DNA of 64,000 nt from Gliomastix tumulicola (taxonomy: Eukaryota; Ascomycota; Sordariomycetes; Hypocreales; Bionectriaceae): NCBI GenBank assembly GCA_001599755.1, contig BCHX01000003.1:4065289-4129288 (forward strand). Reading direction: 5' to 3'. Numbering within the stretch: the stretch's first letter is position 1; each line of letters opens with the position of its first letter. Position numbers and translations under genes: made by a program. The notes beneath the pieces are model-generated. The model was not told where the DNA came from and made no database searches. It saw only the letters and a program-made list of their open reading frames with translations. Positions 1-10,877 of the stretch are shown here, one piece after another.

Positions 1-401
1 TTTTTTCAAGCTGGGGACCAAGATTACTACTAGTATGGGACGAGAGGAAATTCCAGGGACTTGTCAGATAAGACGGCTTATCAGCATGTGACTAGTCACG
101 TGCGGATGACGATGCTGCCAAACACGCTAAGCTCTTTTGGGCGGCTGATGATCGTCTGGAGGCGCAGGCCGCTGTTTATAATTACGGTGAACGAGCAGCT
201 TTCACAAGATTAGGGGTTCCCGATAACAACAAGTCACCGATTCTGAACCCTTGCTCCTGTACCCAGAAGTCTAGACCAGCACCCTCCGGTCTTCTCGTTT
301 CCCCTTTACTTTTTTTTCTCCCTCTTCTTCTCTCCTCTCTCTTCCTCTCCCGAACCTTGAACCTTGAGACACCGTCATCATCCACCAAGAAACCCCCCAC
401 C
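1..401 (+). promoter_or_regulatory. SEC14 upstream region
   Basis: No gene is seen before the SEC14 start. Positions 67-82 hold an inverted pair of GATA-factor sites (GATAAG, four bases, CTTATC). Positions 88-99 form a perfect 12-base palindrome (GTGACTAGTCAC), which overlaps an E-box CACGTG at 97-102. A pyrimidine-rich leader of C and T runs from about 284 to 353, a common trait of well expressed fungal genes. The sites are read directly; their use by GATA or bHLH factors is inference. Confidence 0.5.
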
Positions 402-1706
402 ATGGATCTCAACCCCAAGTACGACGACTATGACTTCCCCTACGAGGCCGCAACGCCGCAGAACGGTCACCCGGGCCATCTGACCGAGGAGCAGATCGCC
501 CAGGTGCACCAGTTCCGGATGCTTCTCGAGGCCGAGGGCTTCACAGACCGTCTCGACACTCTGACCCTGGTACGTTTTCTTCCTCCGCCTGGTCCCTTTT
601 GGCGTTTGGGCTGGTGGTGGGGCAATATCATCATAGCCCGCGGGGAGCGGATGGGTGCAGGCTTTTTTTGCTGACGAGCATGTGATAATAGCTGCGTTTC
701 CTGCGCGCGCGGAAATTCGATGTCGAGCTCTCCAAGAAGATGTGAGGATTGGTCCCTATCGAGTTGGTGGATGGATTATACGGCTGGGCAGAAGGGCTGA
801 CTTGACGTGTCTAGGTTCGTCGACTGCGAGGCCTGGAGAAAGGAGACCAAGCTCGACGAGGTTCTGCCCACCTGGGAGTACCCGGAGAAGCCTGAGATCA
901 GCAAGTACTACAAGCAGTTCTACCACAAGACCGACAAGGTGAGTGTCTATATTCCCCCGGCCATTCGCCCCGACACTTCGCCCTGAAGCAAGCCCGGCGC
1001 TAACCTCCTCTCCCAGGATGGCCGACCCCTCTACATTGAGACCCTGGGTGGCATCGACCTGGCGGCCATGTACAAGATCACCTCGGCCGAACGAATGCTC
1101 CTGAACCTCGCCGTCGAGTACGAGCGCGTGGCCGACCCGCGCCTGCCCGCCTGCTCCCGCAAGGTCGGCTCCCTGCTCGAGACGTGCTGCACCATCATGG
1201 ACCTCAAGGGCGTCACCCTCACCAAGATCCCGTCCGTCTACAGCTACGTCAACCAGGCCTCGGTCATCTCCCAGAACTACTACCCGGAGCGCCTCGGCAA
1301 GCTCTACCTCATCAACGCCCCCTGGGGCTTCTCCACCGTCTGGAGCGTCGTCAAGGGCTGGCTCGACCCCGTCACCGTCAACAAGATCCACATCCTCGGC
1401 TCCGGCTACAAGAGCGAGCTGCTCAAGCAGATCTCCCCGGACTCCCTCCCCGTCGAGTTCGGCGGCGTCTGCGAGTGCGCCGGCGGCTGCGAGAACACCG
1501 ACGCCGGCCCCTGGCAGGACCCCGAGTGGGCCAAGCCCGCCAAGTGGGAGCTCAAGGCCAAGGCTGCCGATGCCGATGCCACCACCATCGAGAACAAGGG
1601 CGCCGAGGTCATCGAGAAGCCTGAGGTGACGACGGGTGTCGAGACGGCCGCCGTCCCCGAGACGAGCGAGGCCAAGGACGAGGTCAAGGCCCCTGCTGCG
1701 GCGTAG
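402..1706 (+). CDS. SEC14: Sec14 phosphatidylinositol/phosphatidylcholine transfer protein
   Basis: Four exons (402-569, 692-741, 815-938, 1017-1706) join in frame to give 343 residues, close to the 300-350 usual for fungal Sec14. The start lies in a good context (CACCATGG). The N-terminal helical CRAL-TRIO-N segment (LTEEQIAQVHQFRMLLEAEG, then LRFLRARKFDV) leads into the lipid-binding CRAL-TRIO domain at about residues 90-270, with conserved stretches such as DLKGVTL, YPERLGKLYLINAPW and LPVEFGG. A CECAGGC segment follows the domain, then an Ala/Glu-rich tail. Family knowledge: Sec14 exchanges phosphatidylinositol and phosphatidylcholine and supports Golgi export by tuning phosphoinositide and diacylglycerol pools. 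Intron 2 splits the Met codon of KKM/FVD (phase 2). Several paralogues exist in fungi, but this matches the canonical cytosolic form best. Confidence 0.95.
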
Positions 1707-2147
1707 AAGAAACTCGCTCTCTTTCTTTTTCACTCGTCTGTTGCAGCCACTTAGATGCTAAAAAGTCAAAGCACCAGAAGAGCAGCCTTGTTTCTAATGT
1801 TGTCATGGGTTGGCCGAAGGAATGGATGACAGATCTGCAAGCCATAGTAGGGACCTCTTTTTTTTCGTATGCAGTTCTAGATGCAAACACGGAAACAGCA
1901 TTGACTTGGACTAGCATCTGCCATGTCCTTCACAATCTGACGGAAGATCTTGTGCCATGATTGATATCGTCCCGATCGTCTGCCGACTTTTGTGCCCTGC
2001 TTATAATACAATCATAATGCTAAAGAGTAGGAAGCCTCCACAAGCAAATCCAACCAACCTAACGCCATAGCTCCGACAACCGTTCAGGGTATCTTTTCGT
2101 AAAAGTATCAAACGCCCAGACGTCAACCTTCGTCCCATCAACTTTGC
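1707..2147. other. intergenic region, SEC14 / MIS14 tails
   Basis: This is the shared 3' region of two convergent genes. No open frame of interest and no RNA gene was recognised. It presumably holds both 3' untranslated regions. Confidence 0.5.
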
Positions 2148-2916
2148 TCACCGGCCCTCGGTAACAACATACTCTCCCGCGACTCTCGCCCTCTCCATCT
2201 TCGCCAGCATCGCCGCCATATCCGTCTTCAGCCTCGCCAGCACCTCCACCGCACCCCCATACCCCTTCTCCACGTCCTCCTGCCTCTCCAGCGGTCCCAC
2301 GCCCTGCAACCAGGACCCTCCTTCCGCTACAGCTGCCGCCTCAGCCTCGACTTTCCCCCTCAACTCCGCGAGCGCGTCCTCGTCGGCCCTGAGCCCGTCG
2401 CGCAGCTTCTCCGCGTGCGCGGCCGCGGCGCGGGACGGCACGGCGCGCTTCAGAGAGGCGACCTCCTCCAGCAGCTTCTCCTCCTGCATGATGAGGTCTG
2501 CGACGCGCTGGCGCTTGCGGGCGTCGAAGGGCTCGTAGGTCGTGTCCGGGGCGGTGGGCGCGCCGCCGAGGAAGGTGTCCGCCGCGACGGGGAGGCCGTT
2601 GATCGAGAGGTTGGGCGAGGCGAGCGTGAAGGTCTTGTTGATGTACTTTTTTCGTCCACTGTCAGCCTGAGCCTCTCACGGACCGTAGGAATCGTCAATT
2701 AAAACATTAGTGTCTATTAGGACTTACGTCATTCACCATGGCCTCGATCTGGTTCCTCAGCTCGTCCTCCCCCTCGTGCCCATCGACGTGGGGGAACGCC
2801 TCGTTGAGACGCGCCGCGGCCGCGTTGCGCACGTTGGTGATAAGGTATGTCAGGTCCTCGGGGCTCTGCAGCTCGATCCGGCGCTGGACCTGGGAGACGA
2901 CCGACTCGGAGTCCAT
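2148..2916 (-). CDS. MIS14: kinetochore protein Mis14/Nsl1 (MIND/Mis12 complex)
   Basis: Two exons on the minus strand (2728-2916 and 2148-2645) give 228 residues, near the usual fungal length. Exon 1 holds the conserved N-terminus (SPEDLTYLITNVRNAAAARL) and exon 2 opens with YINKTFTLASPNLSINGLPV, the family signature, followed by a KRQRVADLI segment and a long charged coiled coil. Family knowledge: Nsl1/Mis14 is one of four subunits of the Mis12/MIND complex that links inner-kinetochore CENP-C to the Ndc80 complex. The intron donor is GTAAGT. The acceptor must be AAG at 2646-2647, because the first AG after the CTGAC branch-like site lies too close to it and breaks the frame. This unusual acceptor is the weakest part of the model. 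Confidence 0.85.
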
Positions 2917-4683
2917 GATGGCAGCGAATGCGTCCGATACGGGAGGGGAGGGTCAAACTCTGGCACGTGGAAGTAAACATGGATTGCATGGCAAGTCGTG
3001 GAGGGGTGTATTTTTGTTCAGCTTGTGGTGGAGCGCCGTTGTGGCTGACTAAGACGTGGGGTTGGTGGCTGAAGAGCCTCTGGGAGGATTTCGGATGGGA
3101 TTGCTGGACCTCATTTCACATTTGGCATCTAATGTTGAAGACCGGGTAGATAGGATGGAATCCATGGGCGAAATGACAAAAACGGCAATGCGTTCATTTT
3201 TAAATTTTGGTGTCATCATGTACCTATTTGCCAGGCTATTGGCAATTGTACCTAATATAGTTCTCTCAGAGTGCCCCTTTGTCTTTGGGCTTGCTCATGT
3301 GCAATGTACATGATCCCGAGGAAATCCAGGGTTCTCCTGTCATACGTCGTCGAATGATCTCTCACCCAACCCGGGAAATTCATTAAACAGTAACTTCACG
3401 GAATTCCCCAAGCAGAGCTTCGAAAAGGAACAAGAGGCTCTGTAGCTCGAGATTCTCGCTCACACATCGCGCGGACTGTGGTCACTTCCGGGTAGCGGTG
3501 CTGGTAAGTCACCCTTGAATCCACGTCGATCCGCGGTGGAGATGATCGTGGAGCAGCCGCTGTCCAAGTCACTCTCACAAGTCACTGTCTCTCCTTGACA
3601 ACGTTCGGGCCGGGTGTTTGCTTATGTCGCGGATGCAACCTCAACAGGACTACTAACCCATCTACAAACAAGCCCGCGACAGCCGCACACATAAGCCTCA
3701 AGCATGTAACAATCCCGACTCCTCCACGAAATCCCGAGAGACCCTGACATCGATAATAGATAGCATCTCCTTTAATAATAATGGCTCCAGCATCCCCGGC
3801 CATTTTAGAGCGAGCGTCGCGCGCCGGGGGGAAACTACCCGCCCAGAATGGCATCTTATCCATCAGCTTGTGGGGTTTTCGCACAGCTGGCATGGAAGGC
3901 CCAGGCAAGTGGCATAAATGGCGGGGCTGCATGAAACCAATGCTGTTGGCCTTGACTCGTACAACATGGCTGGACGGATAGATGCAGAAGGAAAAGTTGA
4001 CGACAAACGGACATGGAACGTCTGGACTTGATTAAGATGGTCATGAGACATGACGAACCACTCCATATCATCATCACGGGACAGACCCGACGACCCAAAG
4101 AACTCCAGACGCCTGCGCCAGGCCCAACATTCATGTGCACCCGCTGCATAACTGCACATCTCCAAAAACAAGTATAACATTCGGCAACTGAAGGCTACCT
4201 TCAAAGACAGCTCCCAACCCTGGATACATCTCATTAAACAAGCCATGGGTCGTCCCTAATATCGATTCAGGTGGCCCCTCCCATTGCTCCTCCGTACTCC
4301 AGGTCCATTCAAGAAGATAACAGAAAATCAACCCCCATGGTCAAACATGAGGAGAGCGGAGAGTTGTGTGACGCCCCGTCGCCGATGACTCCAATAAGAG
4401 AAGTAGAAAAAAAAAGAATATAGAGCAAAAGAAGTAGCACGCAGCCCGCTATTTCGGTTGACCCTCACTTCGTGTCATGGCTCGTTGAGACCAATCCCTC
4501 CTGGCGGTTGGATGCGGGGGTATAATGTCTTTCCCGTAATCATGCGATGTAAGGAAATGTTGTCGTGAGTAAAAAAAACAAACGCCAGCGTAAGATATAA
4601 TCATGAATATCCCAGTCTAAGACCAAGAAAAGGGGTGTTTGCTTCGTCCGTTTTGTGATATGGGTCGGGTCACGGGCTTGCCT
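2917..4683. other. gene-poor intergenic region
   Basis: About 1.8 kb between the start of MIS14 and the stop of the small gene at 4684. Open frames here are short, overlap on both strands and have no recognisable family features. The stretch should hold the MIS14 promoter and the 3' untranslated region of the next gene. No tRNA or 5S rRNA signature was found. Confidence 0.4.
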
Positions 4684-5256
4684 TTAGTGCGGCAGCATCT
4701 CCTTCAGCTCCTCGTCGCTGAGCCGGATCTCGTGGACGGGGTCTCGGCGGTTCTCGAGCGGGGTGTAGTCGCAGTCGATGTAGGACGGGAGGAAGATCTC
4801 TGTGTGGCTCGGGTTAGCAAGTGATTGCGAGGCGGGATCTCGGGATGACGGCACTAACCCGGGTTCCAGGCGAAGCCTTGGCTTGAGGAGAGGTAGGTGA
4901 TCTGGACTCTGGCATTAGCAGGACTCCTCGGTCAAGACTTGGTAAAGGCGGGACATACTAATCGAGGCGGGCCGTCCGGCTCCCCGATGTTGATGACGGT
5001 AGACTCCTGCTTCGAGATGGCGGAGCCTTCAAGAACTCCTGTTAGCGACGGTCCCAAGACGCCCTGCACATTCGGGGGAACAGCCGGGTTACTCACTCAG
5101 AAGGCTAGGCCGGCGACCATTCAGCAGGGCACCCTTCGGCGGGGACGAGGCAGCCGACGAGACCGGGGAGCTCGAGTACGAGCTGCTCGAGGAGCTGGCG
5201 TCGGCCATGGGCGACTGGGCGACGGAGGACTTGGGGATCGTGATGAAGGTAGTCAT
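4684..5256 (-). CDS. small conserved fungal protein of unknown function
   Basis: Four exons on the minus strand (5097-5256, 4959-5038, 4859-4901, 4684-4799) join in frame to 132 residues. Donors are GTGAGT, GTATGT and GTTAGT, and all three acceptors are CAG. The first 50 residues are Ser-rich and likely disordered (MTTFITIPKSS, then runs of Ser). The rest looks conserved and acidic: NIGEPDGPPRL, then SSQGFAWNPEIFLPSYIDCD and a C-terminal LSDEELKEMLPH. No domain, signal peptide or membrane segment is seen. The consistent phases and the protein-like C-terminus support a real gene. I do not recognise the family and assign no function. Its leader region faces RPT3, so the two may be driven from the same 1.55-kb divergent region. 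Confidence 0.7.
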
Positions 5257-6806
5257 TATGGCGGTATGCCGTGCCAAGGGTCACAGGTAGAAGGCAGATC
5301 AAAACGCATGTACAGGATGGTCCGACGAGGGAGGGGGCACGTTGGGTTGGGTGTTGGTGAGCGGCTTCGGGTATTGAAGGTTGGCAGACTCGCAGACCAG
5401 GGCGGGGAGGCAGTTGGGAGTCAAGAGAGATAAGCTTCGGCAGAAGAGGAGATGGGTGCCAGGGGGCGCAGCCGTCGGAAGGGGGAGTGGGCGTCAAGGC
5501 GTTGGTTGGGCGGTTGACGGTCGACGGTGGTGGTGTGGTGAATGAGGACGAGAAAGATCAGGTTGGGATGCCCGAGCTGGAAGAATGCAAGTGTCAGAAG
5601 TAGCACGGCACGGAACGGAGGCAGCATCAGTCACCACACGGGCTCGGGTGAAGTGCACTGGCAGCACCACCTCACAGTGTGCCTGGTGCTGCTGCACAGG
5701 ATAAGGCGGTCCCATTCGCTGTACTGAGTACCTGCACCGTTGCTGATAAGCGCATACACGATCCGCGTACCCCCAACCTGGATGTCCTTCACAGGCGGAC
5801 GCCAGGTGGGGGTTGGCGCCATGCTGCACTGTACGGTGCCTACAAGGTCCCAAGCTTCCAAGGTTCCAACTTGTCGATTCCAAGGTTTCCTGCCCAGTAC
5901 ATATGCGGTAGGCACTGTCTAGGGTCACCACCGAAGGCGCTCCATAGCCACAGCTCGCCTGAGCACGACTTGCCGGATGAGGGTGCATCATCCAGCCATC
6001 CATGGTCGATAAATGTACCTTACATACAGCGCCAACGAGTCCCTCTAGAGCCAAGTCCAAGAGACCAATGGGAGCGCCCAGTTGGCTCACTTGACCACTC
6101 CTCAGGACTCCTCTTTTGCAGGGGTCTACTTGGCCGTCTGCCGGTGATCGGACTCCGGATCCACCGACCTGAGGATGCCTGAAGCCAGCAACCTCCAGTC
6201 AACCTCAGGCGCCTCACTTCCAGGGTGACTTGTCCAAGCCAGTGACTCAAACAAAGGAGCCATTAGTATATGTTTGTTCTAGTCTACTCCGTATAACACT
6301 CCCCATTAAAGACCCAAGCGAGATGGTTCTCTCATGCTCTTGGAAGATCATGACCTTGGACAAACGCCATGTTCGGGTACGAGCATGTGACGGATGAATG
6401 AAGCATGGAGCCCGGAACGTTAATTCCCCACCTTTCAATACTGAATGCAGCCTTGAGAAGGCGTGATGACGATAAAGTGATAAGGCCGTGGATAAGGCCA
6501 GAGAAAAGTGGACCCACGAGTCTATATAAGATCACGTGCAGATAAAGCTTATCATCAATGACTAAGCCAGCCTAGCGTGGGACCTTGCTAGGCTGCGCTG
6601 TTGACGCCAACCATTGCGTCCGTACGATCTGAGCTCCGGCGACCTCGCAATTTGATCTCTGTTCAACCACCAACGCCCGCCCAATCGCATTCTTGTATCG
6701 AAACAGCCGAAGCGCAGGCTACGATCCGAAGCCCGAAGACGAGAGGAGCCGCATTCGAAACGAATTTCTAGCACTCGTTCCTCACCGGGGACATTCATTA
6801 GCAACC
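5257..6806. other. divergent upstream region of the small gene and RPT3
   Basis: About 1.5 kb without a supported gene. The left part should carry the promoter of the minus-strand small gene and the right part that of RPT3, including the GATA cluster listed separately. The remaining short open frames on both strands show no family features. Confidence 0.4.
6471..6553 (+). promoter_or_regulatory. cluster of GATA sites, TATA box and E-box upstream of RPT3
   Basis: Five GATA-type hexamers lie within 83 bases: GATAAA at 6471, GATAAG at 6479, GATAAG at 6491, GATAAA at 6541 and CTTATC at 6548. A TATATAAG box lies at 6523-6530 and a CACGTG E-box at 6533-6538. The RPT3 start codon is about 250 bases downstream. 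The sites are visible directly; control by an AreA/NIT-2-type GATA factor is inference. Confidence 0.45.
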
Positions 6807-8281
6807 ATGGGCGACATCGCTGTGGAAAGCACGGCAAACGCCGTCCCGCCGCACAAGAAGGCCGCGCCCTCGACGATACCTACCATCGACCACTTTGAGG
6901 GTGTTACGACGGACGGAGGGGATGATTACTCTTCTCTCAAGAAGCTACAGAGGCAACTAGAGTGAGCATGAGACTGGCCCTGGAGGGTGTGGCGACGGAG
7001 CTGCCCTCCCTTGGAAACGCTCGACGAAGCTGACAGGCGGGTGTTCAGGTATATTCAGCTACAGGAGGAGTATATCAAGGATGAGCAGAGGTATGGACTG
7101 CCAAATCCTGCGATGGTGGCCGTTTGGAGCATGTTGGACTAACACAAGATCCCAGGAGTTTGAAACGTGAGCTGGTGCGGGCTCAAGAGGAGATCAAGCG
7201 CATTCAGAGCGTCCCCCTCGTCATCGGCCAGTTCATGGAGGCTATTGACCAAAAGTGAGCCCTCCCTGCCCCGACCGTTTGAAGTCGAGCACCCCTAACG
7301 TCCTCCCGCAGCACCGGCATCGTCCAGTCCAGCACCGGCTCCAACTACGTCGTCCGGATCCTCTCCACGCTCGACCGCGAGAAGCTCAAGCCCTCCTCCT
7401 CCGTCGCCCTCCACCGCCACTCCAATGCCCTCGTCGACATCCTGCCCCCCGAGGCCGACTCCTCCATCGCCATGCTCGGCGCCGACGAGAAGCCCGACGT
7501 CACGTACGCCGACGTCGGCGGCCTCGACATGCAGAAGCAGGAGATCCGCGAGGCCGTCGAGCTGCCCCTCACCCACTTCGACCTCTACAAGCAGATCGGC
7601 ATCGACCCCCCGCGCGGCGTCCTCCTCTACGGGCCCCCCGGAACGGGCAAGACCATGCTCGTCAAGGCCGTCGCCAACTCGACCACGGCCAGCTTCATCC
7701 GCGTCGTCGGCTCCGAGTTCGTCCAGAAGTACCTGGGCGAGGGCCCCCGCATGGTCCGCGACGTCTTCCGCATGGCCCGCGAGAACTCCCCCTCCATCAT
7801 CTTCATCGACGAGATCGACGCCATCGCCACCAAGCGCTTCGACGCCCAGACCGGCGCCGACCGCGAGGTCCAGCGTATCCTCCTCGAGCTCCTCAACCAG
7901 ATGGACGGCTTCGACCAGACCTCCAACGTCAAGGTCATCATGGCCACCAACCGCGCCGACACCCTCGACCCGGCGCTGCTCCGCCCGGGCCGTCTCGACC
8001 GCAAGATCGAGTTCCCCTCCCTCCGCGACCGCCGCGAGCGACGCCTCATCTTCTCCACCATCGCCGGCAAGATGTCCCTCGCCCCCGAGGTCGACCTCGA
8101 CAGCCTCATCGTCCGCAACGACCCGCTCTCCGGCGCCGTCATCGCCGCCATCATGCAGGAGGCCGGCCTGCGCGCCGTCCGCAAGAACAGGTACAACATC
8201 ATCCAGACCGACCTCGAGGACGCCTACTCGAGCCAGGTCAAGGGCACCCAGGACGACAACAAGTTTGACTTCTACAAATAA
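6807..8281 (+). CDS. RPT3: 26S proteasome regulatory ATPase subunit Rpt3 (6B)
   Basis: Four exons (6807-6961, 7049-7090, 7156-7254, 7312-8281) give 421 residues, matching Rpt3 length. After a short N-terminus comes a coiled coil (SSLKKLQRQLEYIQLQEEY), an OB-fold segment, and the AAA domain with Walker A GPPGTGKT at 206-213, Walker B IIFIDEID at about 261-268, and arginine fingers in LLRPGRLDRKIEFP. The stretch DADREVQ-like GADREVQRILLELLNQMDGF is typical of Rpt subunits, and LTHFDLYKQIGIDPPRG points to Rpt3. The protein ends in FYK, the HbYX-type tail that Rpt3 docks into the 20S alpha ring. Family knowledge: one of six ATPases that unfold substrates and open the 20S gate. RPN3 of the same particle lies 38 kb away in this window. 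Confidence 0.97.
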
Positions 8282-9458
8282 GCTAACAAGGGGGCATTGT
8301 TTGTTCTGTTATGGTCTGTTGGAGTTCTCGGGCAGATTGGGAGGAGGCGGGAAAGCATTGGGACGCGGATCCTCGGGCAATGGCTTGGGATGTAATTCTC
8401 GGGGTATTCAGAGAGAGAATGAGAAAAACCATTGCATAATATGGAGCAAACCACCACGCAGATGCTCAAGTTTTGCTTTACATCTCATGACCCGAGCATC
8501 GGCCATCTGTATATGCGTATCTGCGTATCTTATCCCTAGGAGCAACCCAATGACCGGCAGTACATCACTCACGATACTCTAGGGTCATGACTTGAATTCA
8601 TTTCATTGCGGCCTGCAAGCGTCAACAAGCTAAAGGATCAAAGAAAACCGTTTCCGTCTATCCTCGAGATCATATCCCATCCCTCAACCAAGGTATCCCG
8701 TCTAGAAAAGAAAAAAAAGGAGAAGAAAGAAAACATGAGCGCGAACAACATAAGCGCGTACAAGCGTGAAGTCCCTCATGACCTGTAAAGTGGCCCCCTG
8801 AAACCTTTTCCCAAGCTTTTCCTACCGTATGCCCTTTGACCATTTTCCGTCACGACAATAACACGAAGAAAGGGGGGGGAGAAGAAAAGAATAGGCGGCA
8901 TAGAAGCCACCTTTGGGGTATCAACCACATAGAAAGAACTGGAAAAGAGGAATGAAAAGAAACCAAAAAAAAACCAGTGACCATCGATCAGCCAAGCCCC
9001 GTTGCTTGGCCTGAAGCCCCGTCTATGATTTGTACCGCCAGCGCCGAAATCCTCCAGGACAGAAAGATGTGAAAAAAGACTGGGTTGAAAAAGACAAAAA
9101 GTGAACAGAAGATCAAGCGTGCTAGTTCAACTTGCGCAACATGACAAGGGCTACCCAAGAAAGCAAGATCCTTGGGCATGGAACTTGCACATTTCGCGGC
9201 GTCCTCCTCAACCAACTACCAATGAAATGCTCCAACGCTAACAGGCTGAAACAACCATGCGTCGCGTTATCATGAAACTTGATACTAGACAGTGCTTTCT
9301 CAAGGTTGAGTGGCGCTCCACGTATGGGAATATCCGACTAGGCGCGTTTCGAAGGCACAACGCAGAATATTTGCCGGGTGGTGAGCGCACTCAGTGTGGA
9401 AAGGAAGCCTTGAATGAAGGGGTGCATGCATGCATGGATGCATGCAGGGCATGTCAGC
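8282..9458. other. convergent 3' region of RPT3 and LST7
   Basis: About 1.2 kb between two converging genes. It contains A-rich runs and a TGCA/ATGC tract near its right end, but no supported gene. It presumably holds both 3' untranslated regions. Confidence 0.4.
9423..9446. repeat. short ATGC repeat tract
   Basis: Alternating TGCA/ATGC units run for about 24 bases just downstream of the LST7 stop codon and are self-complementary. Short repeats of this kind are often length-variable. No function is claimed. Confidence 0.6.
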
Positions 9459-10877
9459 TCAAGAATTGAGCGTCACCCCAACCTCGAACAGGAGTTGGAC
9501 AAACTTCCGATGTAACTCAACAAAGAACTGCGGATGACCGACAATATCTGCCAGGTTTCGCTGTGTGGGTTGTTTGGCCTTTCCTCCAGCGCCCATCCGC
9601 CGGGTAAGCCCTCCCCCCGATGTAAGAAAGCTGCTACCACCCCGGTCAGCAGCAGCGGGTCGATCAAATGCCGAAGCAGTCGACTGCGTAATCCCACCGC
9701 CCCCGCCGCTGTAGAAGGCACTGCTGACGGGCGACATCTCGGCTGCGCGTTCAGCTTCGGCTTCGGCCATTTGCTGGATCCAGGTGGCAAGCTCGCGAAA
9801 TGCGGCCGAGATGATGGCGAAGGTCTTCATCGCCAGGCGCTCCTTGTGAGTGCTAAGGGCGATGAAGGCGTAAATTCGTTTGTGTCCTCGGGCATGAATA
9901 TCCGAAATGCGAAAGATATAGGCAGTTGTGTAGCCTGCCAGCGCATCGCCAAAGAAGATGGGCCCGCCCGAGACTGCCGAGCCTGCGCTCTGCGTTGTGA
10001 CAAAGGATGGGGGGTTGGTCGATTGCGGAGAGGTGGCAGGTGCAGCCGTCGTAGGAGCTCTGGGCAGGGTCTCGAGCGATAGTGTCCGTAGACATGAGGC
10101 GCGGAGGAGAGAGAAAGAGCTGGCAAGGACAGGCTCGTGTGTTGAGGTGTAGTCAACATAATGGAGATGAAAAGGCGCATTCTCCGAGGCCGTCGAGTTA
10201 CTCGAGCACGATGTTGTTCGAGAACTGGTGACCTCCACAATCTTCCTATTCCGAGGTCGTCGCGGAGTCTCCCGGTCACCGTCCGTGTCGCTCGATGTCT
10301 GCGAGTTTGGAGGTGACTGTTGGCCTCCAGCACCAAACACACGCTCAGCGGGTGCCCGGGTACGAAGCGTTAAGCCCTCAGCATTCGCGGCTGTGCCGGA
10401 TCGCCCAGGCAAAAACATTGCACAGTTGTCGCATGGGCCTTGCTTCTTGGTAACGTTGTCATCATAGGTTCTGCGAAAGCTCGAATCATTTCTTGATTGC
10501 TGCTGATGGAGCTGATGCGGGCTCCCAGGAGGCGTGTCGACCCCAGTTGCGAGCCCGTTATTGGGCGATCGGAGAAGAGGTCGTTGTGAGGATTGGTGTC
10601 TCGCGCCTGTCGCTGGAGAGTCTTGGGAGTCGAGGTTCAAGTCGCGCAAAGAATCCGTGACACTGGCCGAGGTCGGCGTTGGAGTCGCTGCGCTCGTCAC
10701 ATTTAAGGAGGCGCTGGACCGTGGTCTTGACTCAAAGGCGACGCCCGAGTCTTCGTAACAAGTGCTGCATGGCGCTGGCAGCCCTTCGGTCACCATCAAG
10801 GGAGTCGGGCCATGGGTGTCGCAGTAATGTGCCAGTGACAACTGTAGATGCGTGATTAGCCCTGGGATCCGACCCAT
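9459..10877 (-). CDS. LST7: Lst7, folliculin-family protein
   Basis: A single exon of 472 residues starts at the ATG at 10877. The N-terminus resembles the folliculin longin domain (LSLAHYCDTHGPTPLMVTEG), and the later block SGGPIFFGDALAGYTTAYIF followed by HARGHKRIYAFIALSTHKE matches the rest of that fold. A long Ser/Thr/Pro-rich insertion (about residues 40-240) separates the two. Family knowledge: Lst7 pairs with Lst4 as the fungal counterpart of folliculin/FNIP, a GTPase-activating complex for the Rag GTPase Gtr2 that feeds amino-acid signals to TORC1 at the vacuole. Two CxxC pairs (CSTC near residue 38, CDNC near residue 148) could bind zinc. The product is about twice the yeast protein's size because of the disordered insert. 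It converges with RPT3. Confidence 0.85.
   Translation of the reverse strand: MGRIPGLITHLQLSLAHYCDTHGPTPLMVTEGLPAPCSTCYEDSGVAFESRPRSSASLNVTSAATPTPTSASVTDSLRDLNLDSQDSPATGARHQSSQRPLLRSPNNGLATGVDTPPGSPHQLHQQQSRNDSSFRRTYDDNVTKKQGPCDNCAMFLPGRSGTAANAEGLTLRTRAPAERVFGAGGQQSPPNSQTSSDTDGDRETPRRPRNRKIVEVTSSRTTSCSSNSTASENAPFHLHYVDYTSTHEPVLASSFSLLRASCLRTLSLETLPRAPTTAAPATSPQSTNPPSFVTTQSAGSAVSGGPIFFGDALAGYTTAYIFRISDIHARGHKRIYAFIALSTHKERLAMKTFAIISAAFRELATWIQQMAEAEAERAAEMSPVSSAFYSGGGGGITQSTASAFDRPAAADRGGSSFLTSGGGLTRRMGAGGKAKQPTQRNLADIVGHPQFFVELHRKFVQLLFEVGVTLNS

Noticed and set aside
756..1733. Long open frame of 325 codons antisense to SEC14
   Set aside because: It mirrors the GC-rich third positions of SEC14 exons, runs across SEC14 introns and has Leu/Gly/Asp-rich composition with no domain.
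7255..8582. Plus-strand frames of 337 and 385 codons overlapping RPT3 exon 4
   Set aside because: They are Arg/Pro- and Ser-rich shadows of the strongly conserved RPT3 frame.
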